Assembly: GCA_964017235.1 (NCBI GenBank)
Contig: OZ024929.1
Span: 159,077,609-159,141,608 of the forward strand
Source of the DNA: Sabellastarte sp. h YS-2021
Taxonomy: Eukaryota > Annelida > Polychaeta > Sabellida > Sabellidae
DNA: 64,000 nucleotides
Reading direction: 5' to 3'
This document shows positions 53,101 to 59,686 of the stretch, piece after piece (the stretch's first letter is position 1; every line of letters starts with the position of its first letter). The notes under the pieces are model-generated. The model saw only the letters and a program-made list of their open reading frames with translations. It was not told the DNA's origin and searched no databases. The position numbers and the translations under genes were made by a program.

Positions 53101-56100
53101 TGGAACATTTAACAGACTTTGTTTTTGTAAATGTGGCCAATACTACCTTGCTACGTCGATATTCTTATTTATCTTACCTCAAAGCTGGAGTTAAAACTGA
53201 CACGCTGAACGCCCTTAGATCTGCTCCATTAGAACTGGACACTTTATTCCCGGACTCAGTTATTAAACAAGCAGAGGAGAGGATATAGCTAGTTTTGACA
53301 GAAACCGCTCTGGGTCGGTCTACAAGAAGGGCAGATATCATCCCTATGAAAGGCAAGATAAGAAATCTGACTCTAAGAAACCGGACCGACCTGCCTGGAA
53401 AAATATCTCCTCACATAGCCAGCACAGATGTGGGAAAGGCAAGCCTCAGTATTCCTCACGACCAGCCAAGGGCCAGCAGCCGTATAAATGACAATTACTG
53501 TGTAACAAAGTTACGGGCACGGCTGCTGGCCGGGAGCACTCGCAGAGAGACATTGACTGTTCAATCTTTAATGTCAAAAGATTGTACATTAAAACTTGTC
53601 AAAGGTGCTTCTTCTGTCATTCAATTACCTTGTGTCTAACCTGTAACAAATGTCCCTCTTGCTGTACAAAATCTGCCTGTAGGGTCCAGACTTCAAAACT
53701 TTTGGCAAACTTGGCTGGAAATGGGTGCCGGACCGAAAATAGTTCAAATCTTGAAAGAGGGTTACACCCTCCCCTTTCAGATCCGGCCAAATCTCACAAG
53801 GTCTCCCACTGTCATAAGCTGTTATGTCAATCCCCACAGGAACAGCTACCTGCTGGAGGCATTACATCAGCTTATAGACAAGAATGCAATAGAACTGGTC
53901 CACAATCAAACATCTCTAGGGTTTTTCAACCGGCTTTTTCTGGTACCCAAACCCAACAACAAGTGGAGGCCTATACTGGACCTAAGCAAACTAAATCTTT
54001 TCCTCAAGGTGGAGAAATTCAAAATGGAGACACCAGAAACCATCAGGACATCCCTCCAGCAAGGGGAGTGGGTAACCTCAGTAGACTTCAAGGATGCCTA
54101 CTTCCATATACCAATACAGGAACAGTCCAGGAAATATCTCAGATTTCATGTCCAGGGTCGGACCTACCAATTCAAAGCACTACCATTTGGTCTGTCCACA
54201 GCGCCCATGGAGTTCACTGTGTTAGCAAAGGAGGTGAAACTGATGGCCATACACAAGGGTATAAGAATCCACCAGTACCTAGACGACTGGTTGGTAAGAG
54301 CCAGATCCCACCAAACCTGTCTCCATCACACCCAAATTCTGGTCAAGATGTGCCAGAATCTAGGCTGTCTGGTGAATTTGGAAAAATCAGAACTGGAGCC
54401 CAAGCAAGTCTTCAACTTTGTAGGCTACCAGTTCGACCTCAGGTCCGGCCGGGTCAGACCGACACCGGACCGGTGGCAGAGTCTTCAAGAGAAGATACAA
54501 GCACTGTTGTTACTACCGGCCTGTCCGGTCCGGCTGTTCATGTCCTTGATAGGTCTGTTAACAGCCACAGAAAAACAAGTTCACCTAGGCCGATTACACA
54601 TGAGACCCATACAGTGGCATCTCAAGAACAATTGGAGTGTACCGGAATCTCTAGAGAAGGTCATCCCTCTACCCAGGTCCCTGCACCCACACTTGCAATG
54701 GTGGCTAGAGGAAAGCAATGTGCTCCAGGGTCAACCATTACACCCCATAAAGCATGCTCTGCAAATTTTTACAGACACATCAAAAGAAGGGTGGGGCGCT
54801 CATTTAAACGAGCTCACTGCAAGAGGGTCCTGGTCAGTGCCGGAAAGCAAACTGCACATAAATTACCTGGAACTAAAAGCTGTCTTTTTGGCTTTGAAAG
54901 AGTTCCAAGACCTATGCACCAACAAAATAGTCCTAGTGGCCACAGACAATACTACGGTAGTGGCTTACATAAACAAAGAAGGAGGCATGAAGTCGGGCCC
55001 ACTGTGTGCCCTACTGTGGAGAATCTTGACCTGGTGTTCCCAGCGACAAGTGACTCTAAAAGCCCGACATATCCCTGGCCGACTAAATGTGATAGCAGAC
55101 AAGCTATCCAGGCTGGGTCAGACCATCCAGACAGAATGGTCCCTCCTTCCGGAAGTGTTTCAAATGTTGTGCAGCAAATGGCACCGGCCTCAGATAGACC
55201 TATTTGCCACGAGGTTCAACCACAAGTTGCCTCAGTTTGTGTCTCCAATGCCAGACCCACAGGCTGTAGCAGTGGATGCACTCTCTCTGTCATGGGAGGA
55301 TCTGGACACATACGCCTTCCCACCGACCGCCATATTGGGCAAAGTGGTGGAGAAATTACAAGACTCCCCGTGCAAGAGACTCATTCTGATTGCCCCGGGG
55401 TGGCCCAACATGCCTTGGTTTTGGGACTTGGTGACCATGTCCAGTCAGGTCCCTCTCAGCTTGCCCAACCTACCCAATCTGTTGACACAGCCCTTCAATC
55501 AGATCCCTCACAGAAATCTGATAAATCTAAATCTCCATGCATGGCTCCTAGAGCCACAACAATCAAAGAACAGGGCTTCTCTGAGGCAAGAATTGAGGCT
55601 CCTCAAAGAAGATCAACCAGATCAGTCTATGAGGCAAAGTGGGCCATTTTTACAAAGTGGTGCGTCATTAATCAGGTGGACTTCAGGTCACCACCTGTAA
55701 AGTCGGTAGCTGACTTCCTACTGTACCTCTTTGAGGACAAGAAGTTGCAGCCCAGCACCATTGATGGATACAGGTCTGCCACTGCTGATAAATTGGGTAA
55801 TGCAACAGTCAATATCAGCAAGGATGATAATCTCAATCGTCTCCTGGAAAGTTTCCACAGAGATAGACCCAAAGGGCGGAGGGGAATACCCTCCTGGAAC
55901 CTTTCCCTGGTACTACACCAGCTGACAAAGGCTCCTTTCGAACCTCTTAGAGAGGCATCTCTGAAGCATCTGACCTTCAAGACTGTCTTCCTTTTGGCCC
56001 TGGGCTCTGGCAAAAGAAGGAGTGAGATCCATGCATGGCAGCACAAGAACATCAGACACCAGTCCGATTGGTCCAAGGTGTCCCTGTTTCCATCTCCCAG

Positions 56101-59100
56101 CTTTCTTTCCAAGAACCAGCTGGCCAAAGAGGGTCCAGAGAGTGTAGCCCCAGTGGTCATACCAGCCCTGGCCCCTACTCTGGATAAATCCCTCAAGTCT
56201 GACAGATCCCTTTGTCCAGTCAGAGCCCTGCGCTACTATTTGGACAGGACTTCAGACCATAGGCAACACAAGGAGTTAGTCTTTGTCTCCTTCAAGAAAG
56301 GCTTCGACAAAGACATCTCCCCTGCCACTATCTCCTCATGGATCAAGCAGACTGTGATCCTATGCTATGAGCTCTCTGATCATCAAGCCCACACCCTGCA
56401 TCAAGTGAAAGCTCATGATGTCAGGGCCTTTGCTGCCTCTAAGGCCTTCCAGTCGGGAGTTTCCTTAGAACAGATCTTGTCAGCCTGCCATTGGAAATCT
56501 CATAATACCTTCACTCAATTCTATCTGAAGGACGTGGCCTGGGCTGATTCAGAGCTCTTCCATTTAGGTCCTGTAGTGGCTGCTCAGCAGATCCACCAAC
56601 AAACTAGGACCTAGAGGAGATTTGTAAATATGTAAATAGTGTACATACAGTTAAGCATAAAAAAAAAAAAAGTCAGACGTGCTTCCTTCGGGAGGTTTAT
56701 TTCTTCTCAGGGGACAGAACTCAGCCCTCTTTTCCCCTACCTCAGAGCAGGTCTATCAAAAAGGGGGGGGCGGTAAGTCGGTTTGGACCGGTTAACCGGC
56801 CTCTGTTGACCGACTATAGCCTTAAGGGTTTCCGGACCTCAGGGTCGACCCAGGCTTGAAGAAAGTTGTTAGTTTATTTTATGAGTTCATCCAAGTCCCT
56901 AGTAACTTACCCGCCTACCAAGCGGTAGTTATTCAGCAATTGTCCATTGGATAGGATGTATTAATGCAATAAAATTGCAAATTTAATAAGTAAATTAAAT
57001 TTTTATAAGTTAATACCCTATCCAATGGACACACAAGACCCTCCCACCGACCCCGCTATCAGTTTACTAGGGGTCTAATAGGTTTAGACAACGAAAAAGA
57101 TGCTATGACGTTACTCTGTCTAGACAGGAAGGAAGTACGACACGCCATCTGGCGAGTGCACAGTACTGGACCGAGCTGGCCGGTGGAAACACAGGACGTC
57201 TTTTTCTGACGTTTGGCGGGCCGGTCCGCGCCGACCGGATTAGCAATTGTCCATTGGATAGGGTATTAACTTATAAAAATTTAATTTACTTATTAAATTT
57301 GCAATTTCAGTCCCTTCAGTGTAGAGTTTGTATTGTATTGCCAGCTAGACACTGATGAACTGACTGTAGAGAATGCCATCACAAAGAATTTCCACAAGCT
57401 TGTCAAACTACATCTGGATCCAATTTGGCACCAACTCAGCCCTAAAACCAAGCAGTTGATTGCTGACATCAAGATGCTTCGATCTCTGCTGGAGTAGGTT
57501 GAGAAATGAGATCAGATTTTAGAATATAAATAATTTTGACTAAGATATATCATGCTGTATATTTGTTGTTCCTTTACCAAAGGTATTGTTCATGGATTTT
57601 ACCTGTTCTGACTTTGCCCTCCACTCCCTCTAAATCCGTGGACTGTAATCTGCGTTTCTATATCTATTGTGACAAGTGTATGCCATGTGTCTGGATTAGC
57701 TTAAAAAAAAAAAAGATTAAATTGAGTAATTTGTACATTCAGACTTCAAAATGTGCATAATTTGAAGCTATAGCTATGCCTCTTTCTTCAATCTTCTTCA
57801 GAATGAGAAAGAAGGTAAAAACATCCTATTACAACCACTTCATTGAGTGCCTCCACTTGTAATGCAATTTTATCCCCTGTACATTTTATCCCAGGTACAT
57901 TGAGAAATATGACCTCATAAAGCAAATAAACTAACAAAATGCTGCCAAACGTTCAAGATTTTTTTTCAACAATAAGTGCAAATTTGTGTTGGAAAATGTA
58001 GAATAAAAGACTATCGTTTGTAAGATTGATCATTAAGTTGATCACCTAGTACCACCACTTTCAATGGAATGAACAAGATGAAAGATTTGTTACCAGCTGA
58101 TCAGTTATATATGTCAAACAAAACTTTGTACACAGATTTTATATTAATTGTAGTATGATGAATTGGATAGTTTATTTCTGCATTGAGGTAATATTTTAGT
58201 GTTTACTTCAGAAAATACAAAAATATATCTTCTTGGAACACATGGCATGGGTATTTTTGTGGGACATATTCAGGAAATGGGGTTTGTTTATTTCCAATTT
58301 CTAATCAAGTTTGCCATGTGCGGTAAATCTGTCAATAGCGACCGATTGACTTCATGAGCATATCGACATTATCTACTATAATACATCATCTACTATACTA
58401 TAAAGTCTATTTGTACACATTCCAGGTACCTGACGCAGTATGACTGTGTGAATTTCTACAATCTTGTCAACTCCATTAGATCTAGTGAGAAGCAGTTTTC
58501 TTCTAACTCTGGATGGCTCTTCTTAGATTCAGCAGACAGCCTCTTTGTGGTACTTACTTTGTACTACTTTTAGTTGTTAGAAAATCTAAATGGCATTTTG
58601 GTTGTTAATACACATATTTCTTTATTATATAAGACAATATGTTAGAGAAAGCATTTATAAAGCATAAATTACTTTTCAACATCTTCACGTTTTGGACTAT
58701 AACTCGAAGATGCTTTGTACGATCAACTTGAAACATTAACAGGGTGACTGGACACCACCAGGGCTAGGTTGCCTTTGAAAATGGTCTCTGTCCATTTGCC
58801 TGTTTTGGGCATGTGCTCGTCCAAAATATTTTAGTTTCTGGACTTTAACTCGAAGACGCTTTGTTTGATTGATTTGTAACTTACCAGGGTTATAGGACAC
58901 CACAAGGGCTAGGTTGCTTTTGAAATTGGTGTCCATTCGTTTAGGGCATGCACCCATCCATCCATATTATGCTTTCCTATCTCTAACTCAAAGATGCTTC
59001 GATTGATTGCTTTGAAACCAGGGTTGTAGGGCACGGTCTGGACTAGGTTGTTTTCAAATTGGTGTCCGTCTGGTCAGGCACATGTCCATCTGTCAACTTG

Positions 59101-59686
59101 AAGATACTTTCGCGATCAATTTCAGACTTGACAGAGTTTGAAGACAGCGTAGCACTATTTTGAAATTTCCAGCACAGCTATCATGTTGCATACATCTGAC
59201 ACCCTATTCCTAATACTGATTGCACAACCCACCTGTTAGGGTCTGTGACCCCAGTTTCTTGTTATATAATTAGAACAATATAGCAAAGGCAGTGTCATAA
59301 AACTTATTACCTTAAGAACTCAAGATGAGTCCGGGTGATGAATTCCTTTTAATAGTAAGTCGTGTCAGATCATTAGGGGACCTTTCTATTGAGATTTACC
59401 GATTTGTTTTTAGAAATATTGAAAAGTGGAAATAGTTTGCTGCTCTTTTGACATTTGATTTAACCATGTTCACCTGTGTATTGAACTTAAGTGTGTGTTC
59501 CAGTGAGTGAATAGACCACAACAATTATACAAGTTTTTTTTTAAGATAACAAGCAAGAGAAAATTCACTGTTTCTTTATCAGTACAGCACTTTCAGTGTT
59601 TATTTTTTAGCATGCCCGGGACCGAGTGCTCAAAATTAAGGAAAAGAAGAGTCAGCAGGCTTTGGCTAAAACAGAGCATGTCAGAA
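26227..59686 (+). CDS. ERCC4: ERCC4/XPF DNA-repair endonuclease subunit, 5' half (10 exons)
   Basis: XPF pairs with ERCC1 to cut the 5' side of lesions in nucleotide excision repair and in crosslink repair. Coding exons: 26227-26300, 26979-27075, 29826-29908, 32057-32179, 48309-48366, 50253-50405, 50949-51062, 57345-57493, 58426-58549, 59611-59686. All have GT/AG borders and compatible phases, giving about 350 codons with no stop. Peptide order follows the XPF helicase-like half: [97 protein letters not shown]. The XPF helicase motifs are degenerate by nature in the family. The nuclease (ERKx3D) and HhH2 exons are not in the window. Introns are swollen by TEs, intron 4 to 16 kb. Confidence 0.93.
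26606..26894. mobile_element. piggyBac-type MITE (289 bp) in ERCC4 intron 1
   Basis: TTAA at 26602-26605 and 26895-26898 flank ends CCCCTTCGCC and AAGGGG. TTAA duplication with CCC-type ends is the piggyBac signature. No ORF. Confidence 0.7.
26979..27075 (+). CDS. ERCC4: ERCC4 exon 2
   Basis: Acceptor ttttgcag, donor GTAAGT. Completes Arg then reads [15 protein letters not shown] and [12 protein letters not shown]; human has GLGADRLLYHFLQLH and LVLVLNTQPAEE. Confidence 0.95.
27477..28244. mobile_element. hAT-like MITE with CAGGGTTGCCAG ends
   Basis: Starts CAGGGTTGCCAG and ends ctGGCAACCCTG; subterminal 'gtcagggaaa' motifs are repeated on both sides. CAGGG-type ends suit hAT, but the 8-bp duplication is not clean (agtagaaa / tagaatgt). 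A 86-codon frame inside has no recognisable domain. Confidence 0.65.
28250..29165 (-). mobile_element. 5'-truncated CR1/L2-like LINE, 3' end
   Basis: Minus-strand frame 29097-28429 encodes [46 protein letters not shown] and [12 protein letters not shown]: the C-terminal end of a non-LTR reverse transcriptase. The 3' end reads 'gcgctataaaagtccaatt' followed by an (AGAATT-like)n tail. Related to, but clearly different from, the LINE at 19500-20440. Confidence 0.85.
29826..29908 (+). CDS. ERCC4: ERCC4 exon 3
   Basis: Acceptor gtattttag, donor GTGAAT; 27 codons plus AG. Reads [11 protein letters not shown] and [12 protein letters not shown], matching human EYFINQLKIEG and RVTNEITSNSR. Confidence 0.93.
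29954..31791 (+). mobile_element. Helentron-like element, family A copy 2, in ERCC4 intron 3
   Basis: Left 'taagcgtccctgaaagggcg' is a hairpin; right 'gggacgctta' (31752) is the subterminal inverted match, followed by gtttttgttagcaaaaac (stem) and atttttCTAGT. The core has about six ~150-bp units with 'gctttagaatgtattaagag', 'gggaaaccatatgtgaagag', 'cccccttatgggtcaaac' (30370-31310). Non-coding. Confidence 0.75.
32057..32179 (+). CDS. ERCC4: ERCC4 exon 4
   Basis: Acceptor tatttttcag, donor GTAAGT, phases 2 to 2. Reads [16 protein letters not shown] and [11 protein letters not shown]; human has [16 protein letters not shown] and ITGILVYRAHR. This is the degenerate DEAH-box region of the helicase-like fold. 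Confidence 0.96.
32341..35390 (+). mobile_element. Helentron-like element, family B, in ERCC4 intron 4
   Basis: Left 'gtcagctgacttgtcagt' plus 'cagctgacatta'; right 'cagtcagctgacac' (35346) is the inverted match, followed by the perfect stem agtgcccgttcacgggcact and CTCCTCTTGT. The core has two array types: ~170-bp units with 'ttgaaaactattgcattta' and 'cagctataacatagt' (32750-34350), then ~155-bp units with 'cttattattggt' and 'aggaaatcat' (34540-35100). Non-coding. Confidence 0.75.
36160..38026 (+). pseudogene. Decayed DIRS gag/RT region
   Basis: Frames are short and shifted. 37330-37505 reads [13 protein letters not shown] and [10 protein letters not shown], parallel to [13 protein letters not shown] and GRTYQFKAL of the intact DIRS RT at 53721-55700. 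Near 37597 'YLDHWL' replaces the catalytic YLDDWL. A ~150-bp stretch with 'ctagaccactggttgtttag' is directly repeated at 37602 and 37753. Confidence 0.7.
38071..38109. repeat. (GCC)n repeat at Helentron 5' end
   Basis: A run of about 12 ccg/gcc units; the corresponding run in the duplicate at 41074-41099 is shorter by about four units. Confidence 0.9.
38400..40060. repeat. ~351-bp core tandem array, copy 1
   Basis: Units share 'aacctgtgtatgaggacc', 'cacccgagtgacc', 'acttggaaatggtaagtct' and 'cccaatatttggactttttg'. Repeated again at 41405-43065 in the duplicate. Minus-strand 91-codon frames here recur with the units and are not genes. Confidence 0.88.
41031..44473. repeat. Second copy of the 3.0-kb Helentron segment
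   Basis: Matches 38029-41030 with few substitutions. It contains the extra LINE piece 43484-43925, absent from copy 1, where 'accatttatgct' runs directly into 'caacccacatcc'. Confidence 0.9.
43484..43925 (+). mobile_element. LINE 3' end, 5'-truncated
   Basis: Encodes the very C-terminus of a non-LTR reverse transcriptase: [22 protein letters not shown], split by the usual CxxC...H...C pattern, ending at 43731. The 3' UTR has 'cttataagcccatatagggctggg' and a tail 'aataaactaataaactaaac'. No clear target duplication. Similar tails occur at 14735-14850 and, reversed, near 60055-60110. Confidence 0.8.
45023..47920 (+). pseudogene. Decayed DIRS RNase H and recombinase region
   Basis: 45250-45400 reads [16 protein letters not shown], parallel to [15 protein letters not shown] of an intact RNase H domain. 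46070-46310 reads [14 protein letters not shown] and [13 protein letters not shown], parallel to [15 protein letters not shown] and the region after it. 46400-47650 has the size of a tyrosine recombinase but is too broken to assign residues. Three ~115-bp units with 'ggcctactgcaatccttgaa' (45436, 45546, 45739) suggest local duplication. Confidence 0.65.
47921..48027. repeat. DIRS internal complementary region
   Basis: 'caagcacttgtgaggataag' to 'gcaataaaa' is the reverse complement of 35793-35838; 'tgtaacaaattttattgtaa' to 'ccttatcctcacaag' is the reverse complement of 48224-48291. In DIRS replication this block is thought to template rejoining of the two ends into a circle. Confidence 0.9.
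48309..48366 (+). CDS. ERCC4: ERCC4 exon 5
   Basis: Acceptor tatttcacag, donor GTAACA. 58 bases: completes Lys, then [19 protein letters not shown]; human has [19 protein letters not shown]. Only 17 bp of intron separate it from the end of the DIRS element, so most of its polypyrimidine tract lies right at the insertion. Confidence 0.96.
48700..48950 (-). mobile_element. tRNA-derived SINE (minus strand)
   Basis: Reversed, it holds gtgggtttgaatccagc, a good RNA polymerase III B box, preceded by a tRNA-like region with 'cttggacctcacctgtgagc'. No 3' tail was clear. Confidence 0.5.
48965..49190 (+). mobile_element. tRNA-derived SINE (plus strand)
   Basis: 'gcaaggtggcacagttggta' resembles an A box and 'ataggtttgaattta' a B box, followed by 'agatggaaagttggcagttg' shared with the copy at 6880-7140. 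Confidence 0.6.
49191..50252. other. ERCC4 intron 5, no further features
   Basis: AT-rich with A-tracts; no recognisable repeats or coding segments. Confidence 0.45.
50253..50405 (+). CDS. ERCC4: ERCC4 exon 6
   Basis: Acceptor tttgtattgcag, donor GTACAC, 51 codons in phase 0. Reads [29 protein letters not shown] and LWPRFHASV; human has [29 protein letters not shown] and LWPRFHVAV. Confidence 0.97.
50949..51062 (+). CDS. ERCC4: ERCC4 exon 7
   Basis: Acceptor cctccacag; 38 codons in phase 0, reading [16 protein letters not shown] and [16 protein letters not shown]; human has PEVVEIHVSMTPTMLA and ILDILNACLKELKCHN. The donor is taken as GTGTGT at 51063 because it keeps phase 0 with the exon 8 acceptor. 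Confidence 0.93.
51063..51490. other. ERCC4 intron 7, 5' part
   Basis: AT-rich intron up to the broken left edge of the DIRS element. No DIRS terminal repeat was found here. Confidence 0.5.
51498..53288 (+). pseudogene. DIRS gag-like ORF, 5'-truncated and frameshifted
   Basis: The open frame begins after a TGA at 51492-51494, with no ATG. The N-terminus shows the DIRS ORF1 cysteine pattern: [18 protein letters not shown]. Then comes a long Ser/Pro/Lys-rich region with an acidic stretch ([13 protein letters not shown]), and a more globular C-terminal part (residues ~330-596). The frame ends at TAG 53286-53288 because of an extra TA in 'ggatatagct'; in the other frame basic, Lys/Gln-rich coding sequence continues to a TGA at 53489-53491. 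Presumably RNA-binding; function inferred from position only. Confidence 0.75.
53721..55700 (+). CDS. DIRS reverse transcriptase / RNase H
   Basis: 659 codons from the first ATG; the frame is open from 53640 and homology to VPVGxRLxxF in other DIRS RTs suggests translation starts earlier, perhaps by frameshift. [12 protein letters not shown] (residue 83), catalytic [10 protein letters not shown] (D122), [12 protein letters not shown] (151) and YLDD (186-189). RNase [12 protein letters not shown] (D352), LELKA (E384), ATDN (D409). Then the [12 protein letters not shown] extension typical of DIRS and related YR elements near residue 500. All catalytic residues are present and the frame is uninterrupted. 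The last ~50 codons overlap the recombinase ORF in a different frame. Confidence 0.92.
   Translation: MGAGPKIVQILKEGYTLPFQIRPNLTRSPTVISCYVNPHRNSYLLEALHQLIDKNAIELVHNQTSLGFFNRLFLVPKPNNKWRPILDLSKLNLFLKVEKFKMETPETIRTSLQQGEWVTSVDFKDAYFHIPIQEQSRKYLRFHVQGRTYQFKALPFGLSTAPMEFTVLAKEVKLMAIHKGIRIHQYLDDWLVRARSHQTCLHHTQILVKMCQNLGCLVNLEKSELEPKQVFNFVGYQFDLRSGRVRPTPDRWQSLQEKIQALLLLPACPVRLFMSLIGLLTATEKQVHLGRLHMRPIQWHLKNNWSVPESLEKVIPLPRSLHPHLQWWLEESNVLQGQPLHPIKHALQIFTDTSKEGWGAHLNELTARGSWSVPESKLHINYLELKAVFLALKEFQDLCTNKIVLVATDNTTVVAYINKEGGMKSGPLCALLWRILTWCSQRQVTLKARHIPGRLNVIADKLSRLGQTIQTEWSLLPEVFQMLCSKWHRPQIDLFATRFNHKLPQFVSPMPDPQAVAVDALSLSWEDLDTYAFPPTAILGKVVEKLQDSPCKRLILIAPGWPNMPWFWDLVTMSSQVPLSLPNLPNLLTQPFNQIPHRNLINLNLHAWLLEPQQSKNRASLRQELRLLKEDQPDQSMRQSGPFLQSGASLIRWTSGHHL
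55541..56614 (+). CDS. DIRS tyrosine recombinase
   Basis: 357 residues from ATG 55541. It replaces the integrase of LTR elements: a circular DNA copy is thought to be inserted by phage-integrase-type strand exchange, with no target duplication. SAM-like N-terminal domain (WAIFTKWC ... STIDGYRSA, residues 34-80); catalytic Arg in [12 protein letters not shown] (about R159), HDVR (H292, R295), CHW (H317) and nucleophile Tyr in FTQFYLKD (Y328). The full RHRHY set seems present. The same frame is open back to 53582, but that part lies antiphase over the RT and is not expected to code. Confidence 0.93.
   Translation: MAPRATTIKEQGFSEARIEAPQRRSTRSVYEAKWAIFTKWCVINQVDFRSPPVKSVADFLLYLFEDKKLQPSTIDGYRSATADKLGNATVNISKDDNLNRLLESFHRDRPKGRRGIPSWNLSLVLHQLTKAPFEPLREASLKHLTFKTVFLLALGSGKRRSEIHAWQHKNIRHQSDWSKVSLFPSPSFLSKNQLAKEGPESVAPVVIPALAPTLDKSLKSDRSLCPVRALRYYLDRTSDHRQHKELVFVSFKKGFDKDISPATISSWIKQTVILCYELSDHQAHTLHQVKAHDVRAFAASKAFQSGVSLEQILSACHWKSHNTFTQFYLKDVAWADSELFHLGPVVAAQQIHQQTRT
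56630..56935. other. DIRS 3' non-coding region
   Basis: Holds an A12 tract near 56660, a G-run near 56764 and short CCGG-rich repeats 'accggttaaccggcc'. No methyltransferase ORF, unlike some DIRS1-type elements. Confidence 0.5.
56936..57040. repeat. DIRS internal complementary region
   Basis: 'caattgtccattggatagga' to 'gcaataaaa' predicts the missing left tip; 'ttgcaaatttaataagtaaa' to 'cctatccaatgga' is the reverse complement of the right tip at about 57246-57305. Confidence 0.88.
57041..57305. repeat. DIRS right terminal repeat
   Basis: GC-rich segment ending in 'tccattggatagggtattaa' and an AT-rich tip that stops at about 57305. Its partner on the left is absent. Confidence 0.75.
57345..57493 (+). 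CDS. ERCC4: ERCC4 exon 8
   Basis: Acceptor tgtattgccag at 57344 is chosen because it gives phase 0 and [12 protein letters not shown], aligned with human LEVEDLSLENAI; the earlier AGs at 57310 and 57318 break the phase. Continues [13 protein letters not shown] and IKMLRSLL. Donor GTAGGT at 57494, phase 2. Confidence 0.93.
57494..58425. other. ERCC4 intron 8
   Basis: AT-rich; no recognised repeat or coding content. Confidence 0.5.
58426..58549 (+). CDS. ERCC4: ERCC4 exon 9
   Basis: Acceptor cacattccag, donor GTACTT. Completes Glu, then [17 protein letters not shown] and [15 protein letters not shown]; human has YLSQYDCVTFLNLLESL and [15 protein letters not shown]. Confidence 0.96.
58640..59200. 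repeat. ~155-bp degenerate tandem repeats in ERCC4 intron 9
   Basis: Three to four units with 'taactcgaagatgctttg', 'agggctaggttgc' and 'tggtgtcc' near 58700, 58847 and 58985. Period and style fit a Helentron core, but no ends were found. Confidence 0.7.
59611..59686 (+). CDS. ERCC4: ERCC4 exon 10 (last found)
   Basis: Acceptor tattttttag, donor GTAAGT at 59687. Reads [15 protein letters not shown], matching human NARARVYHLPDAKMSK, then a diverged AKTEHVR; ends one base into a codon. Corresponds to about human residue 340, where the variable linker starts. Confidence 0.88.

Larger units (their letters stand above)
51495..57305 (+). mobile_element. Young DIRS retrotransposon, left end missing, ERCC4 intron 7
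   Basis: Order: gag-like ORF (51498-53288, frameshifted), RT/RNase H ORF (to 55700), overlapping tyrosine recombinase ORF (55541-56614), internal complementary region (56936-57040) and right ITR (about 57020-57305). The left ITR that the complementary region predicts (starting ttttattgcattaatacatc) is not in the window; homology starts inside the N-terminus of gag. GC content is clearly higher than the flanks. The right end lies about 40 bp upstream of ERCC4 exon 8. Confidence 0.9.

Noticed and set aside
53582..55540. Upstream part of the long frame leading into the DIRS recombinase
   Set aside because: Lies out of phase over the intact RT/RNase H ORF and lacks recognisable domains; composition is that of a shadow frame.
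55672..56196. 174-codon minus-strand frame
   Set aside because: Antisense of the tyrosine recombinase; no domain.
57311..57344. Exon 8 of ERCC4 starting at 57311 or 57319
   Set aside because: These acceptors put exon 8 out of phase with exon 7; 57345 gives phase 0 and the best alignment to XPF.
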